From Burkholderiales bacterium (lineage in GTDB: Bacteria; Pseudomonadota; Gammaproteobacteria; Burkholderiales; Burkholderiaceae_C), in contig JANXTP010000394.1 of NCBI GenBank assembly GCA_025352345.1, forward strand, positions 1 to 37,913: DNA of 37,913 nucleotides, in the 5' to 3' direction. Positions 25,522 to 33,296 of this stretch are shown here, piece by piece. The notes beneath the pieces were generated by a model. That model had not been told where the DNA came from, searched no databases, and saw only the letters and a program-made list of their open reading frames with translations. The stretch's first letter is position 1. Each line of letters opens with the position of its first letter. Position numbers and translations under genes: made by a program.

Positions 25522-26142
25522 TCATCGCCTCAGCGGGACCCGCGTCCACAGCGCCCGCAGCGTGGCAGCGATCAGCCGCAGATCGCCCATGAAGTTGGCC
25601 TCGTCGACATAGCGCGCCGAGAGTTTCAGCTTGGCCGGCAGCAGCACCTCGACGTACTCGCGCTCGGGGTCCGCCGCGCGCGCCAGCCGTGCCGATTCAT
25701 CGCGAAAGGCCAGCGATGCGGGGTCGGTGATGCCGGGGCGCACGCTGAGTACCTTGTCGCGCAGGGCTGGTGGATACAGCGCCACATAACGCGGCACTTC
25801 CGGGCGCGGCCCGACCAGGCTCATGCGCCCGGCAAACACATCGATCAGTTGCGCCAATTCGTCGAGCTTGGTACGACGCAGCAGCGCTCCGATGCGGGTG
25901 ATGCGGGGGTCTGCTCCGACGGTGATCTGAGCGGTCGCCGCGTCGGCACCGGCAGCCCGGTTCATCATCGTGCGGAACTTGTGGATGTGGAATGGAGCGC
26001 CGTGGCGCCCGACGCGCACCTGCCGGAAGAACACCGGCCCCGGCGAGTCCAACTTGATGGCGATGGCGATTGCCAGCCACAACGGCGACAGCAGCAGCAG
26101 CCCGAGGCCCGAAGCGCACACATCGAACAGCCGCTTCACCAT
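25522..26142 (-). CDS. Monotopic sugar-1-phosphate transferase (bacterial sugar transferase family)
   Basis: A small phosphoglycosyl transferase of the PglC/WcaJ type (PF02397) that loads a sugar-1-phosphate onto undecaprenyl phosphate. In 206 residues it shows an N-terminal reentrant membrane helix (LFDVCASGLGLLLLSPLWL), HKFRTM (54-59), the catalytic DE dyad D94/E95 in TKLDELAQL, and SLVGPRPEVP (108-117). It lacks the large N-terminal region of WbaP/WcaJ, so it is the minimal form like PglC. Gaps of 16 and 51 bases to the aminotransferase and the dehydratase suggest one transcript. The substrate is inferred to be the amino sugar made by those neighbours. Confidence 0.9.
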   Translation of the reverse strand: MVKRLFDVCASGLGLLLLSPLWLAIAIAIKLDSPGPVFFRQVRVGRHGAPFHIHKFRTMMNRAAGADAATAQITVGADPRITRIGALLRRTKLDELAQLIDVFAGRMSLVGPRPEVPRYVALYPPALRDKVLSVRPGITDPASLAFRDESARLARAADPEREYVEVLLPAKLKLSARYVDEANFMGDLRLIAATLRALWTRVPLRR

Positions 26143-26158
26143 GGGCTGTGGCGCGCCC

Positions 26159-27340
26159 TCAGCCCAGCAGCGCGCGCACCGCGTCGATCACGCGCTGCAC
26201 TTCGGCGGGGCTCATGCGGGTGTATAGCGGGAGGCTCAGCATCCGCTCGTAGGCGTGCTGGCTGTGCGGAAAGTGCTCGGGCGCGAGGCCGTACCGGTCG
26301 CGCCAGTACGGCTGCAGATGCAGTGGGATGTAGTGCACGCTGCAACCAATGCCCGCCGCATACAGCCCGTCGATCAACGCATCGCGCGAGAGCGTCGCGC
26401 CATCGGCCAGGCGCAGCACGTACAGATGCCACGCGTGGGTGTCGCCGGGCTGCGGCAGTGGGGGCGTGATGACGGGCAGATCGGCAAAAGCAGCGTCGTA
26501 GCGCCCAGCGATGTCGGCGCGAGCCTGCTGAAAGGCGCTCGCCCGCTTGAGTTGATGGATGCCCATCGCCGACGCGATGTCGGTCAGGTTGTACTTGTAG
26601 CCGGGCGCGGTGACCTCGTAGTACCAGCTCGGCACCTTGGCAGTAAAGCGGTCGAAGGCGTCGCGGTTGATGCCGTGCAGGCGCATCAGCTGAATGCGCT
26701 GGGCGAGCGCCGCATCGCGCGTCACCACCATGCCACCCTCGCCGGTGGTCATCGTCTTGTTGGCGTAGAAGCTGAACACCGTGGCATCGCTTTCGAGTGT
26801 GCCGACGAGCCGCCCGCCACAGGTGGTTGGCAAAGCGTGGGCAGCGTCTTCGACCACCTTCAAGCCATGGCGACGCGCCAGTGGCAGCAAGGCCGCCATG
26901 TCGGCCGCCAGCCCCGCGTAATGCACCGGCATCACCGCCTTCGTGCGCGGCGTGATCGCGGCCTCGACGTCCGCCACATCGATGCACAAGGTGGCCGGAT
27001 CAATGTCGACCAGCACCACATCGGCACCCAGGTAGCGCACCACCTCGGCGGTGGCCGTGAAGGTGTGCGTGGTGGTGATGACCTCGTCGCCGGGGCCGAT
27101 GCCCAGGGCTTCGAGCGCCAGGTGCAGACCGGCCGTGGCGGAGTTGACGGCCAGCGCGTGAAGTGGAGGCTCGCCCGGGTGCGATGCCCCGAGGAACGCG
27201 CTGAAATCCTCTTCGAAGCGCCGCGTCTTCGGCCCCGTGGTGATCCAGCCCGACTTCAGCGTGTCGACGACTTCAGCGATCTCGTCGTCGCCGATGTCGG
27301 GCAGCGCGAAGGGGATGAAGGGCAAGGCGGCAGGGGTCAT
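26159..27340 (-). CDS. DegT/DnrJ/EryC1/StrS family sugar aminotransferase
   Basis: A PLP-dependent aminotransferase that converts 4-keto (or 3-keto) nucleotide sugars to amino sugars. The 393-residue protein has SGWITTGPKTRRFEEDF, the SATAGLHLAL phosphate-binding region, D165 in VVEDAAHAL, and the PLP lysine K195 in FYANKTMTTGEGG. The stretch PLHLQPYWRDRYG and the C-terminal LSLPLYTRMS are typical of PglE/PseC-like members. The start at 27340 lies one base beyond the stop of the PIN toxin gene (TGACATG), so translation is probably coupled. Paired with the dehydratase and transferase downstream, it suggests a UDP-4-amino-4,6-dideoxy-HexNAc product. Confidence 0.91.
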   Translation of the reverse strand: MTPAALPFIPFALPDIGDDEIAEVVDTLKSGWITTGPKTRRFEEDFSAFLGASHPGEPPLHALAVNSATAGLHLALEALGIGPGDEVITTTHTFTATAEVVRYLGADVVLVDIDPATLCIDVADVEAAITPRTKAVMPVHYAGLAADMAALLPLARRHGLKVVEDAAHALPTTCGGRLVGTLESDATVFSFYANKTMTTGEGGMVVTRDAALAQRIQLMRLHGINRDAFDRFTAKVPSWYYEVTAPGYKYNLTDIASAMGIHQLKRASAFQQARADIAGRYDAAFADLPVITPPLPQPGDTHAWHLYVLRLADGATLSRDALIDGLYAAGIGCSVHYIPLHLQPYWRDRYGLAPEHFPHSQHAYERMLSLPLYTRMSPAEVQRVIDAVRALLG

Positions 27341-27341
27341 G

Positions 27342-27794
27342 TCACGCTGCCTGCCACGGGTTGACCAGCGCCAGGCCAGAAACCTTCGCAAAGTCGCGGG
27401 TGTTGCGCGTAGCCAGCGGCAGGGCATGGTGCGAGGCGATGGCCGCGATCTGCGCGTCCTCGACCGACATGGGCGTGCCGTTGCGACTGCACAGCGCAAC
27501 GAGGGAGGCGTACACCGGAGCCACTGGCGCGTCGAACGCGAGGTTCAGTCCCTGAAACTCCTGCTCGAACATGGCCTGAGCCACCTCGGACAAGGCGCTG
27601 CGCTTCTTGCCCGCAGGCAGCAGCGCGATGCCGAGCAGGATCTCCGCCTGCGTGATCGCGCTGATGAAAAACCGGGTCTGTCGGCCCTGTGTGGCGAACC
27701 AGTCAAGCACCACGGGGTCGGGGCGGGGACGCATCAGCTCGAACAACACATTCGTGTCGAGCAAGATACGCGCTGCGCTCAACGGCGGCCCCAT
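27342..27794 (-). CDS. PIN-domain toxin, FitB/VapC-like
   Basis: Toxins of this family are Mg-dependent ribonucleases held inactive by a partner antitoxin. The 150-residue protein has the four conserved acidic positions: D13 (ILLDTNVL), E51 (ITQAEILLGI), D113 (SVEDAQIAA) and D134 (TRNTRDF), so the active site looks complete. IAAIASHHALPLATRNTRDFAKV is close to the FitB form. It overlaps the antitoxin gene by 16 bases and ends one base before the DegT start. A type II toxin-antitoxin pair inside a polysaccharide operon is unusual. Confidence 0.9.
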   Translation of the reverse strand: MGPPLSAARILLDTNVLFELMRPRPDPVVLDWFATQGRQTRFFISAITQAEILLGIALLPAGKKRSALSEVAQAMFEQEFQGLNLAFDAPVAPVYASLVALCSRNGTPMSVEDAQIAAIASHHALPLATRNTRDFAKVSGLALVNPWQAA

Positions 27795-28027
27795 TGGGGC
27801 GGCGGGCGCGGCACCTGCCGCTCAGGCAGCGGCAGTGCGTCGACCGCGACCTTGGCGAACCGCTGCTGTATGCGTTGCGCGAACGGCTGATCATGCGTTG
27901 GCCCCAGCACCGCGCGCTCCAGAATGTCGCGCGCCTGCTGCTCCATCGAGACACCACGCCGCGCGGCGAGCACGCGCAACTCGGATTTCACGCGGTCGTC
28001 GATGCTGCGGATCATCAGCGTGGCCAT
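27779..28027 (-). CDS. FitA/VapB-like ribbon-helix-helix antitoxin
   Basis: The 82-residue protein begins MATLMIRSIDDRVKSELRVLAA, the FitA-type ribbon-helix-helix DNA-binding domain, and includes MEQQARDILERAV. The C-terminal part (PLPERQVPRPPP) is the likely toxin-binding tail. GGAG lies six bases before the ATG at 28027. The pair is expected to repress its own promoter; a palindrome lies 27 bases upstream of the start. The 16-base overlap with the toxin supports coupled translation. Confidence 0.9.
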   Translation of the reverse strand: MATLMIRSIDDRVKSELRVLAARRGVSMEQQARDILERAVLGPTHDQPFAQRIQQRFAKVAVDALPLPERQVPRPPPQWGRR

Positions 28028-28053
28028 GCGGACTCCATGGAGTTATCAATGAA

Positions 28054-28071
28054 TGCATTGTAATCAATGCA
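28054..28071. promoter_or_regulatory. Palindrome upstream of the antitoxin gene (probable operator)
   Basis: TGCATTG, a TAAT spacer, then CAATGCA: a perfect 7-bp inverted repeat in an AT-rich 69-base gap between the methyltransferase and antitoxin genes. A direct copy of ATCAATG also occurs at 28045-28051 and 28063-28069. FitA-type antitoxins bind inverted repeats at this position, so autoregulation is the natural reading. A TTGCAT on the minus strand inside the palindrome could be a -35, but a matching -10 is poor. Confidence 0.6.
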
Positions 28072-28096
28072 ATCACTTTGGGTCATGGGTGTTGAC

Positions 28097-28969
28097 TCAT
28101 AGGCCTTCAGCATCGCGCAGCGCATCGACTTGCGCGTTGGTCGTCACCACACCGGGCTTGGCTGCAAACGGCTCGAAGGCTGGCTTCGCGATCCAGCACA
28201 ACACATGCGTTCGCAGAAACGGCAGCGCATTGAACAGCCCATAAGCCGCCGGGCTGATGCGGCAGACACGGCGGCTGATCGGCGGCGCCAGCGTGACCCG
28301 CCGGGCCTCGATGCGGCCCTGCGGAAACAGCGCCTGAATGCGGCTCAGCGGCACGCCGCGCACATCGGGGTTGCGCGGGTTATTGTAGGTGAAGTCGTAC
28401 CAGAGCACGGCGCCGCCGGGCTTCAGCCAGCGCCACATCGCATCGGCCAAGCGCTGCTGGAAAGCGTTGTCGAGCAGCGAGCTGAACACCGTCGATTGAT
28501 AGACCAGGTCGAAACTGCCATCACCGAAAGGCAAGGCCAGGGCATCGCCTTCGTGCAGCGCGGTGGCAGCCGGCAATTGGCGGCGCGCGGCGGCTGCGCG
28601 TTCGGGCAGCAGTTCGTTGCCGACCAGCCAACTCGCATCGAAGCCAAGGCTGGCCAACTCGAGCAGATTGCTGCCGCTGCCAAAACCCACTTCCAACACG
28701 CGAAGTTGATCCAGCGGCTTGGGCGCGAAACGCGCCAGCAGCGCCAGCATCACCCGCTGCCGCTCATGTCGCGCCAGCAGCACCTCCGGGCGCAGCGGGC
28801 TGTAGAGGTCGCTGGCCGCGCTGCGGGCTTCGCCCTGGGTTGCATGTCGGGCAGCACGTCGGGCATAGCGTTCGGCCACCGCTTTCGGTTCGTCGTCGGG
28901 CTCAGGCGAAATCGTCACGGGCGGGGTCGTCACGGGCGGGGTCGTCGGGGGCGCTGTCGTCGGGAGCAA
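28097..28969 (-). CDS. Class I SAM-dependent methyltransferase
   Basis: A Methyltransf_11/25-type enzyme. Motif I is LEVGFGSGSNLLEL, followed by an acidic residue in VGNELLPE, then EGDALALPFGDGSFDLVYQS (motifs II/III) and RWLKPGGAVLWYDFTYNN. The C-terminal RRVTLAPPISRRV and ALPFLRTHVLCWIAKP recur in methyltransferases of polysaccharide clusters. The start is unclear: no ATG precedes the domain, the longest frame begins at a TTG (28969), and several GTG codons follow within a Thr/Pro-rich repeat. Likely target: a sugar hydroxyl of the glycan, or its lipid-linked precursor; this is inference from position. Confidence 0.82.
   Translation of the reverse strand: MLPTTAPPTTPPVTTPPVTISPEPDDEPKAVAERYARRAARHATQGEARSAASDLYSPLRPEVLLARHERQRVMLALLARFAPKPLDQLRVLEVGFGSGSNLLELASLGFDASWLVGNELLPERAAAARRQLPAATALHEGDALALPFGDGSFDLVYQSTVFSSLLDNAFQQRLADAMWRWLKPGGAVLWYDFTYNNPRNPDVRGVPLSRIQALFPQGRIEARRVTLAPPISRRVCRISPAAYGLFNALPFLRTHVLCWIAKPAFEPFAAKPGVVTTNAQVDALRDAEGL
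28912..28956. repeat. 15-bp tandem repeat at the start of the methyltransferase gene
   Basis: Two perfect copies of TCGTCACGGGCGGGG (28912-28926 and 28927-28941) are followed by a degenerate third copy. They encode a repeated Thr-Pro-Pro-Val-Thr stretch, in frame because the unit is 15 bases. Copy number could vary without breaking the frame, and the repeat overlaps the region where translation probably starts. Confidence 0.75.
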
Positions 28970-28988
28970 AGTGCAGCAGATCAGCGTC

Positions 28989-30020
28989 TCAGCGCGTCAA
29001 GCGTGTGGCCGCTGCGCTCGGTGTGCGCCGCAGCAGCCACAGCTCGATCAGCGCCCGCCCGAAGCCAATACCGTAGGCGACCTGCATGCAGGTGGTGGCC
29101 AGGGCGATGCCTGCGGTGTCGCGCAGCCGGTGCGGCGCTTTCGCGATCACAGCAGCATTGAAGAGCGCCGTCGCGGCATACACCCCGAGCAGCGCAGCCA
29201 GTGCGGCACCCGTCAGGTTCGACCACGGCGCCAGCGCAGCCAGCACGGCAACCGCAGCCACGAACGCGAACGGAGCCAAGTGGCGCGGTGATGCGGGCAG
29301 CCGGTGCTTTCGGATCACCGGCACCTTCCAGTAACCGTATTGATAGAACTGGCGGAACAGCGCCGCAAACGAACCGCGCGGCGTGTAGGTTGAGCGAATG
29401 GCGGCGCTCTGCCAGACGCTGCCGCCAGAGCGCACGATGCGCAGGTTCAACTCATCATCTTGGTTGCGCACCAGCGACTCGTCGAAGCCGCCGAGTCGCA
29501 ACAAATCCTCGCGTCGCCAGGCGCCCAGATACACCGTGTCGGCCGGGCCGCTGTAGTCGATTCGCCGCGATGCCGCGCCCCCCGAGCCGAAGCGGCTTTG
29601 AAAGGCCAGCGCGATCGCTGCTTGCGGCCAGCCTTCGCCGACCGGTCGCCAGGGGCCGCCGACACAGGTGGCGCCGGTTTCGGCGAGCGCCAAGAGGCAT
29701 TGCGCCACATAGTCGGCCGAGTACGCGGTATGCACATCCATGCGCACGATCACCTCGCCGTGGGCCGCATCGATCGCGCGGTTGAGCCCGCTGGAGACGA
29801 TGCGCGGCGGGTTGTCGACAAGCTGAATTCGGGAGTCGCTCATGCACAGCGATTGCAGCAGATCACGCGTGCCATCGTCGCTGCGGCCATCGGCGATCAG
29901 CACCTGCAGCGCCCAGCCGACCGCGTGTTGCTGCGCGAGCACCGCACAGCAGAAAGCCTTGATGTGCTCTCGCTCATTGCGACAGGGCACGATGACCGAG
30001 ACGAGGCATGGCGAATTCAT
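28989..30020 (-). CDS. Family 2 glycosyltransferase (ExoA-like)
   Basis: A GT-A-fold glycosyltransferase of 343 residues. The N-terminus VSVIVPCRNEREHI and IADGRSDDGT bind the nucleotide; the metal motif is MDVH (94-97) in VIVRMDVHTAYSADYV. A probable catalytic region follows in FDESLVRNQDDELNLRI (EDxD-like). Two to three membrane segments at about 245-330 anchor it to the inner membrane. Similar to ExoA-type enzymes of succinoglycan-like pathways. Its start overlaps the stop of the upstream GT4 gene by four bases. Donor and acceptor cannot be read from sequence. Confidence 0.87.
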   Translation of the reverse strand: MNSPCLVSVIVPCRNEREHIKAFCCAVLAQQHAVGWALQVLIADGRSDDGTRDLLQSLCMSDSRIQLVDNPPRIVSSGLNRAIDAAHGEVIVRMDVHTAYSADYVAQCLLALAETGATCVGGPWRPVGEGWPQAAIALAFQSRFGSGGAASRRIDYSGPADTVYLGAWRREDLLRLGGFDESLVRNQDDELNLRIVRSGGSVWQSAAIRSTYTPRGSFAALFRQFYQYGYWKVPVIRKHRLPASPRHLAPFAFVAAVAVLAALAPWSNLTGAALAALLGVYAATALFNAAVIAKAPHRLRDTAGIALATTCMQVAYGIGFGRALIELWLLRRTPSAAATRLTR

Positions 30021-31120
30021 TGCGCCACCTCAGCAACCAACGAGCGCCAGCACTTGCGGTGTTCGTCCAGCGAGAAGCGCTCGCGACTACGCTGGATAGC
30101 GGCGTGAGCGAAACGCTCGCGTAACGGTCGCTGCTGCAAAAGCTCGACGATTGCCAAGGCTAGCGCAGTCACATCGTCTTGTGCCACCAGGATTCCGGTG
30201 CCGACACCCAGGATCTCCGCCGGACCCGTCGGGCAGTCAAACGCGACTGATGGCACACCCAGGGCTTGCGCCTCCAGCAGCACCAGCGGCATACCCTCAT
30301 AGCGCGACGGCAGCACAAATACAGCGGCGGTTCGGTACTGGGCTTCGATGGCTGAAGTCGGCGCGATCCAGGCCACCCCGTCCGCGATACCAAGCCGCTG
30401 TGCCTGCGCCCGAAGCACAGGCTGCAGCGGACCATCGCCAACAATGCGAAGGCGCGCTGAGGGAACTGCGGCACGGACGGCGGGCCAGGCATTAAGCAGG
30501 CGATCCAGACCTTTCTGCGCGACATGCCGACCGACGGCCAGCACAACAGAATCAGCCGGCATAGCAGGCGCATCTGCGCGCAACGCCGATGCGTTGTGAA
30601 TAACCTCGGTGCGCGGGTTGAGTGCCGCGAATCGCACAGCGTCGGCCTGCGTCAGGCTCACCACCGCAGCTACGCGCGGGTACAGCAGCGCGCGCAGCCA
30701 TTGCCAGGGCATGGAGCGCGCACAGAAGTGGTTGTGGTCGCAGCAGATGGCACGCGACGCAAGATCGCGGCCGAAAAAGAGTACCGAGCAGGCGGTGGTC
30801 AACCCGTTGAGGACAACGGCATCCGGCCGCTCGTGGCGGATCAGCATCGCCAGTCGCCGACCGGTGCGCCATTGCGCGCGCAGCAGTCGCCACGCCCGCG
30901 GGCCGCGCGGCGCCGCAGACAGAGCATCGGCGGCCAGCACGCGCACGGCTGGCGGAAGGGGATAGCACAGCGCAGCGGCGGGCGTGTCGACAGTCGCGAC
31001 AGTCACCTCCATGCCGGCAGCCGCCAGGTCCGCCGCGGTCTCGCAGACGAAGCGCTCGACGCCGCCAGCGATGTCCAGCCGCTCGCAGACAAGCATCACA
31101 CGGCGCGGCCGGGCGCTCAT
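30017..31120 (-). CDS. Family 4 glycosyltransferase
   Basis: A GT-B-fold enzyme of 367 residues. The N-terminal half has ERLDIAGGVERFVCE, a typical GG loop, and the C-terminal half has VGRHVAQKGLDRLL, then LRIVGDGPLQPVL, and the E-x7-E donor site in SRYEGMPLVLLEAQALGVPSVAFD. It resembles GT4 enzymes of LPS and capsule synthesis. It overlaps the upstream methyltransferase-like gene and the downstream GT2 by four bases each, so it is within an operon. Sugar specificity unknown. Confidence 0.9.
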   Translation of the reverse strand: MSARPRRVMLVCERLDIAGGVERFVCETAADLAAAGMEVTVATVDTPAAALCYPLPPAVRVLAADALSAAPRGPRAWRLLRAQWRTGRRLAMLIRHERPDAVVLNGLTTACSVLFFGRDLASRAICCDHNHFCARSMPWQWLRALLYPRVAAVVSLTQADAVRFAALNPRTEVIHNASALRADAPAMPADSVVLAVGRHVAQKGLDRLLNAWPAVRAAVPSARLRIVGDGPLQPVLRAQAQRLGIADGVAWIAPTSAIEAQYRTAAVFVLPSRYEGMPLVLLEAQALGVPSVAFDCPTGPAEILGVGTGILVAQDDVTALALAIVELLQQRPLRERFAHAAIQRSRERFSLDEHRKCWRSLVAEVAQ

Positions 31121-32043
31121 CGTGGCGGCTGCAACAGCTGTTGCACCTCGATGCGTCGGTAGTCGGGCTTCGGCAGGTCAACGCCGCTGGCGCGCAACAC
31201 CCGTCGGCGCTCGCGCCAAGCGCGCGCCGCGTCGATCAGGCCCAAGCGTACAAGGACCGCGCCCAGGCGACGGCGCACCACGGGCGTCGCTTCCACAGCC
31301 TGCTCGGCAGATGGGCCGTGAACCCACTCATCCTGCGCGTAGTCAGACTGTTGGGGCGGCGGCATGCTGCCGGGCTCGCGCAACTTGCGCGCCAGCACCA
31401 GCATATAAGTCTCGTGCGCGTTGCACAGATTGACACGGCGGCGCACCTGCATCGGGTCTGCCACCGCCCACCAGTAGCGCCGGTCGGCCTTCATCGCGAA
31501 CCACAGTCCACGAAGCTCGAAACCACGCGACGGCTGGTACAGATTAAAAAACAGCTCGGGCGAGAACTGGTAAAAGCCGTGGCCACTCAGGTTGTTGGCC
31601 GGCAGCGCGTGCAGTACATGGCCGCCGACGCGGCACAGGTCGACGCAATTGCGCCACGCGGTCGGAAAGTCGAACACGTGCTCAAGGCATCCGAAGTCGA
31701 GCACGGCGTCGTAGGTACCACGTGCCTCGCCCGAGGCGCCGTCCTGCGGCCACGTCCGGTTCATGTCGTGAATCAGCGTCGCCTGTTCGTAAGCCGATGC
31801 GTCGACAGAGTCAACCGTCGCCGCGCCCAGCCACTGCTGCATCAGCGGCTCGAAGTAACGAGGCGCACCGGCCGTCCGCATCGGCTCGTGCAGCGGCGGT
31901 AGACCGCGCAGGCGACGGTGCTCCTCGAACTCCCAGTCCTCGATGAAAACCGCCTGCCGACCGATGCCGATCGTGCGCTCGAACGACACGTTGAGGTCGC
32001 GCGCATGTGCGAGCAGGTTGAGGTTGTGAATGTCGATGCCCAT
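31117..32043 (-). CDS. Methyltransferase-like protein lacking a classical motif I
   Basis: The 308-residue protein resembles a family found in glycan clusters. It opens MGIDIHNLNLLAHARD and TIGIGRQAVFI, then SVDASAYEQATLIHDMN, YDAVLDFGCLEHVFDFPTAWRNCVDLCRVGGHVLHALPAN, and GHGFYQFSPELFFNLY. The DFGCLEHVFD and RVGGH stretches correspond to motifs IV-VI of Methyltransf_11, but the glycine-rich SAM-binding loop at the usual place is absent, being at best reduced to IGIGRQ. A strong GGAGG precedes the ATG at 32043, ruling out the longer frame. Two bases separate it from the flippase gene. Activity as a methyltransferase is uncertain. Confidence 0.72.
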   Translation of the reverse strand: MGIDIHNLNLLAHARDLNVSFERTIGIGRQAVFIEDWEFEEHRRLRGLPPLHEPMRTAGAPRYFEPLMQQWLGAATVDSVDASAYEQATLIHDMNRTWPQDGASGEARGTYDAVLDFGCLEHVFDFPTAWRNCVDLCRVGGHVLHALPANNLSGHGFYQFSPELFFNLYQPSRGFELRGLWFAMKADRRYWWAVADPMQVRRRVNLCNAHETYMLVLARKLREPGSMPPPQQSDYAQDEWVHGPSAEQAVEATPVVRRRLGAVLVRLGLIDAARAWRERRRVLRASGVDLPKPDYRRIEVQQLLQPPR

Positions 32044-32045
32044 GC

Positions 32046-33296
32046 TCAGCCCTCCGCCGTGCGGCGCTCGGTCAGCATGATGCCAAGCAGCGCGACCGCG
32101 ATCACCACGACCTCGACGGCAATCGCGGTCCAGGCCAGGCCGCTCGCGCCACCGGCACCGCCTATGGTGGCCGCGCCGGCCACGCCAGCCACTCCACCGA
32201 CGACCACGCAGGCCCGGTACGCGCGGTCGTAGCGGCCGCTGGCGAGCATCCAATAGCCAACGAACTTCCAGCCCAGCAGCAGCGGAAGCAAGGCACCGAG
32301 GACGGCGACCACGTCGGCCAGACGCGCAAGGTCGAGCCCGGCGGCGCGACCTGCCAGCAGTGCGGTGAGACCCGGCCAGGCGAGCACGCCCACCGCATAG
32401 AGCAGCGCGCCGGCACACACGCCACCCGCAGCCCAGCGAAGCGCGAAGCGTAGCGCCTCCCCCGGCCCGTCCGCGCACAGCCTGACGATGCGCGGGTAGA
32501 CGAGCGCGAATGCCGGCTCGCCAGCGGCGAGCACCGCGCGCACGATGCGGTCGGCCATGTAGTACAGGCCGAGCTCGGGCTTGCCGAGCTGCGCCGAGGC
32601 TGCGGCTGGCAACGCGAACGAGTACGCAGCCCCGGCAATCGATACCGGCAGCATTCTCCAGCCCAGGCGCAGCCCGGGCCCGAGCTCGGGCGCCGACCAC
32701 AGCGGCGCAGCAGCCTGCAAATCACGGCGCACCCAGTACCAGCCCAGCGCGGCGAGCAGCACCGACGCGGCGAGCTGCAGCGCGACGAACACCGCGATGC
32801 GGTCAGCAAAGGCGCAGCACGCGGCGATCAAAGCCGCGTAGACAGCGAACTCGACGCGCGCCCAGCGCGCCAGTTGCTGGGTAGCCTGCAGGTACCAAGT
32901 CGCAGGCCAGCCGAGCGCGACCGCCAGCGCCGAGATCGCTACGGCATCGGCCCACCCGCCGCCACTGCCAATCGCAGCGACGACCAGCCAGGGCCCCAAC
33001 AGCGCCAGCACGCTGAGTGCGCAGCGCGCGCTGAATACCTGCTGCGCGATGCGCCACAGGCTGGCGGCGTTGGCGTTAACCGCCAGCCGCGTCGCCGCGG
33101 AGAGGAAGCCGCCCTCGACCACCGTCGACAGCAGGCCGGACCAGACCAGGATGAAGCTCAGCCGGCCGAACTCCTCGGGCCCGACACGCACGGCCACCAG
33201 CGGCAACACCAGCAGCGGCAGCAGCACCCGCAGCGCCGCGGCTGCATAGACCGGTGGCAGCGCGTGCCTCAGCCGTGGAAATCCAGCATCGCTCAT
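32046..33296 (-). CDS. Wzx-like oligosaccharide flippase
   Basis: A polytopic membrane protein of 416 residues with about twelve hydrophobic segments, of the MATE/MVF-type polysaccharide transporter family. Features include VAVRVGPEEFGRLSFIL near the N-terminus, WYLQATQQLARWARVEF, and GLYYMADRIVRAVLA in the second half, which match Wzx/RfbX-like flippases. It would move the undecaprenyl-linked oligosaccharide across the inner membrane. It is very rich in alanine and leucine. Its ATG overlaps the TylF-type gene stop by four bases. No partner polymerase is seen in the window. Confidence 0.85.
   Translation of the reverse strand: MSDAGFPRLRHALPPVYAAAALRVLLPLLVLPLVAVRVGPEEFGRLSFILVWSGLLSTVVEGGFLSAATRLAVNANAASLWRIAQQVFSARCALSVLALLGPWLVVAAIGSGGGWADAVAISALAVALGWPATWYLQATQQLARWARVEFAVYAALIAACCAFADRIAVFVALQLAASVLLAALGWYWVRRDLQAAAPLWSAPELGPGLRLGWRMLPVSIAGAAYSFALPAAASAQLGKPELGLYYMADRIVRAVLAAGEPAFALVYPRIVRLCADGPGEALRFALRWAAGGVCAGALLYAVGVLAWPGLTALLAGRAAGLDLARLADVVAVLGALLPLLLGWKFVGYWMLASGRYDRAYRACVVVGGVAGVAGAATIGGAGGASGLAWTAIAVEVVVIAVALLGIMLTERRTAEG

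Noticed and set aside
23848..26469. 873-codon open frame on the plus strand across the dehydratase, transferase and aminotransferase genes
   Set aside because: It spans three well-supported minus-strand genes and their gaps, has low-complexity His/Gln/Arg-rich composition and no domain.
27342..28027. Toxin-antitoxin pair as part of a larger mobile element
   Set aside because: No transposase, integrase, terminal inverted repeats or target-site duplications were seen around it.
28912..28956. CRISPR-like repeat
   Set aside because: Units are contiguous 15-mers without spacers and lie in a coding frame; this is a simple tandem repeat.
31117..32700. Extension of the methyltransferase-like frame to 527 codons
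   Set aside because: The extra N-terminus is a shadow of the flippase gene; a strong GGAGG before the ATG at 32043 marks the real start.
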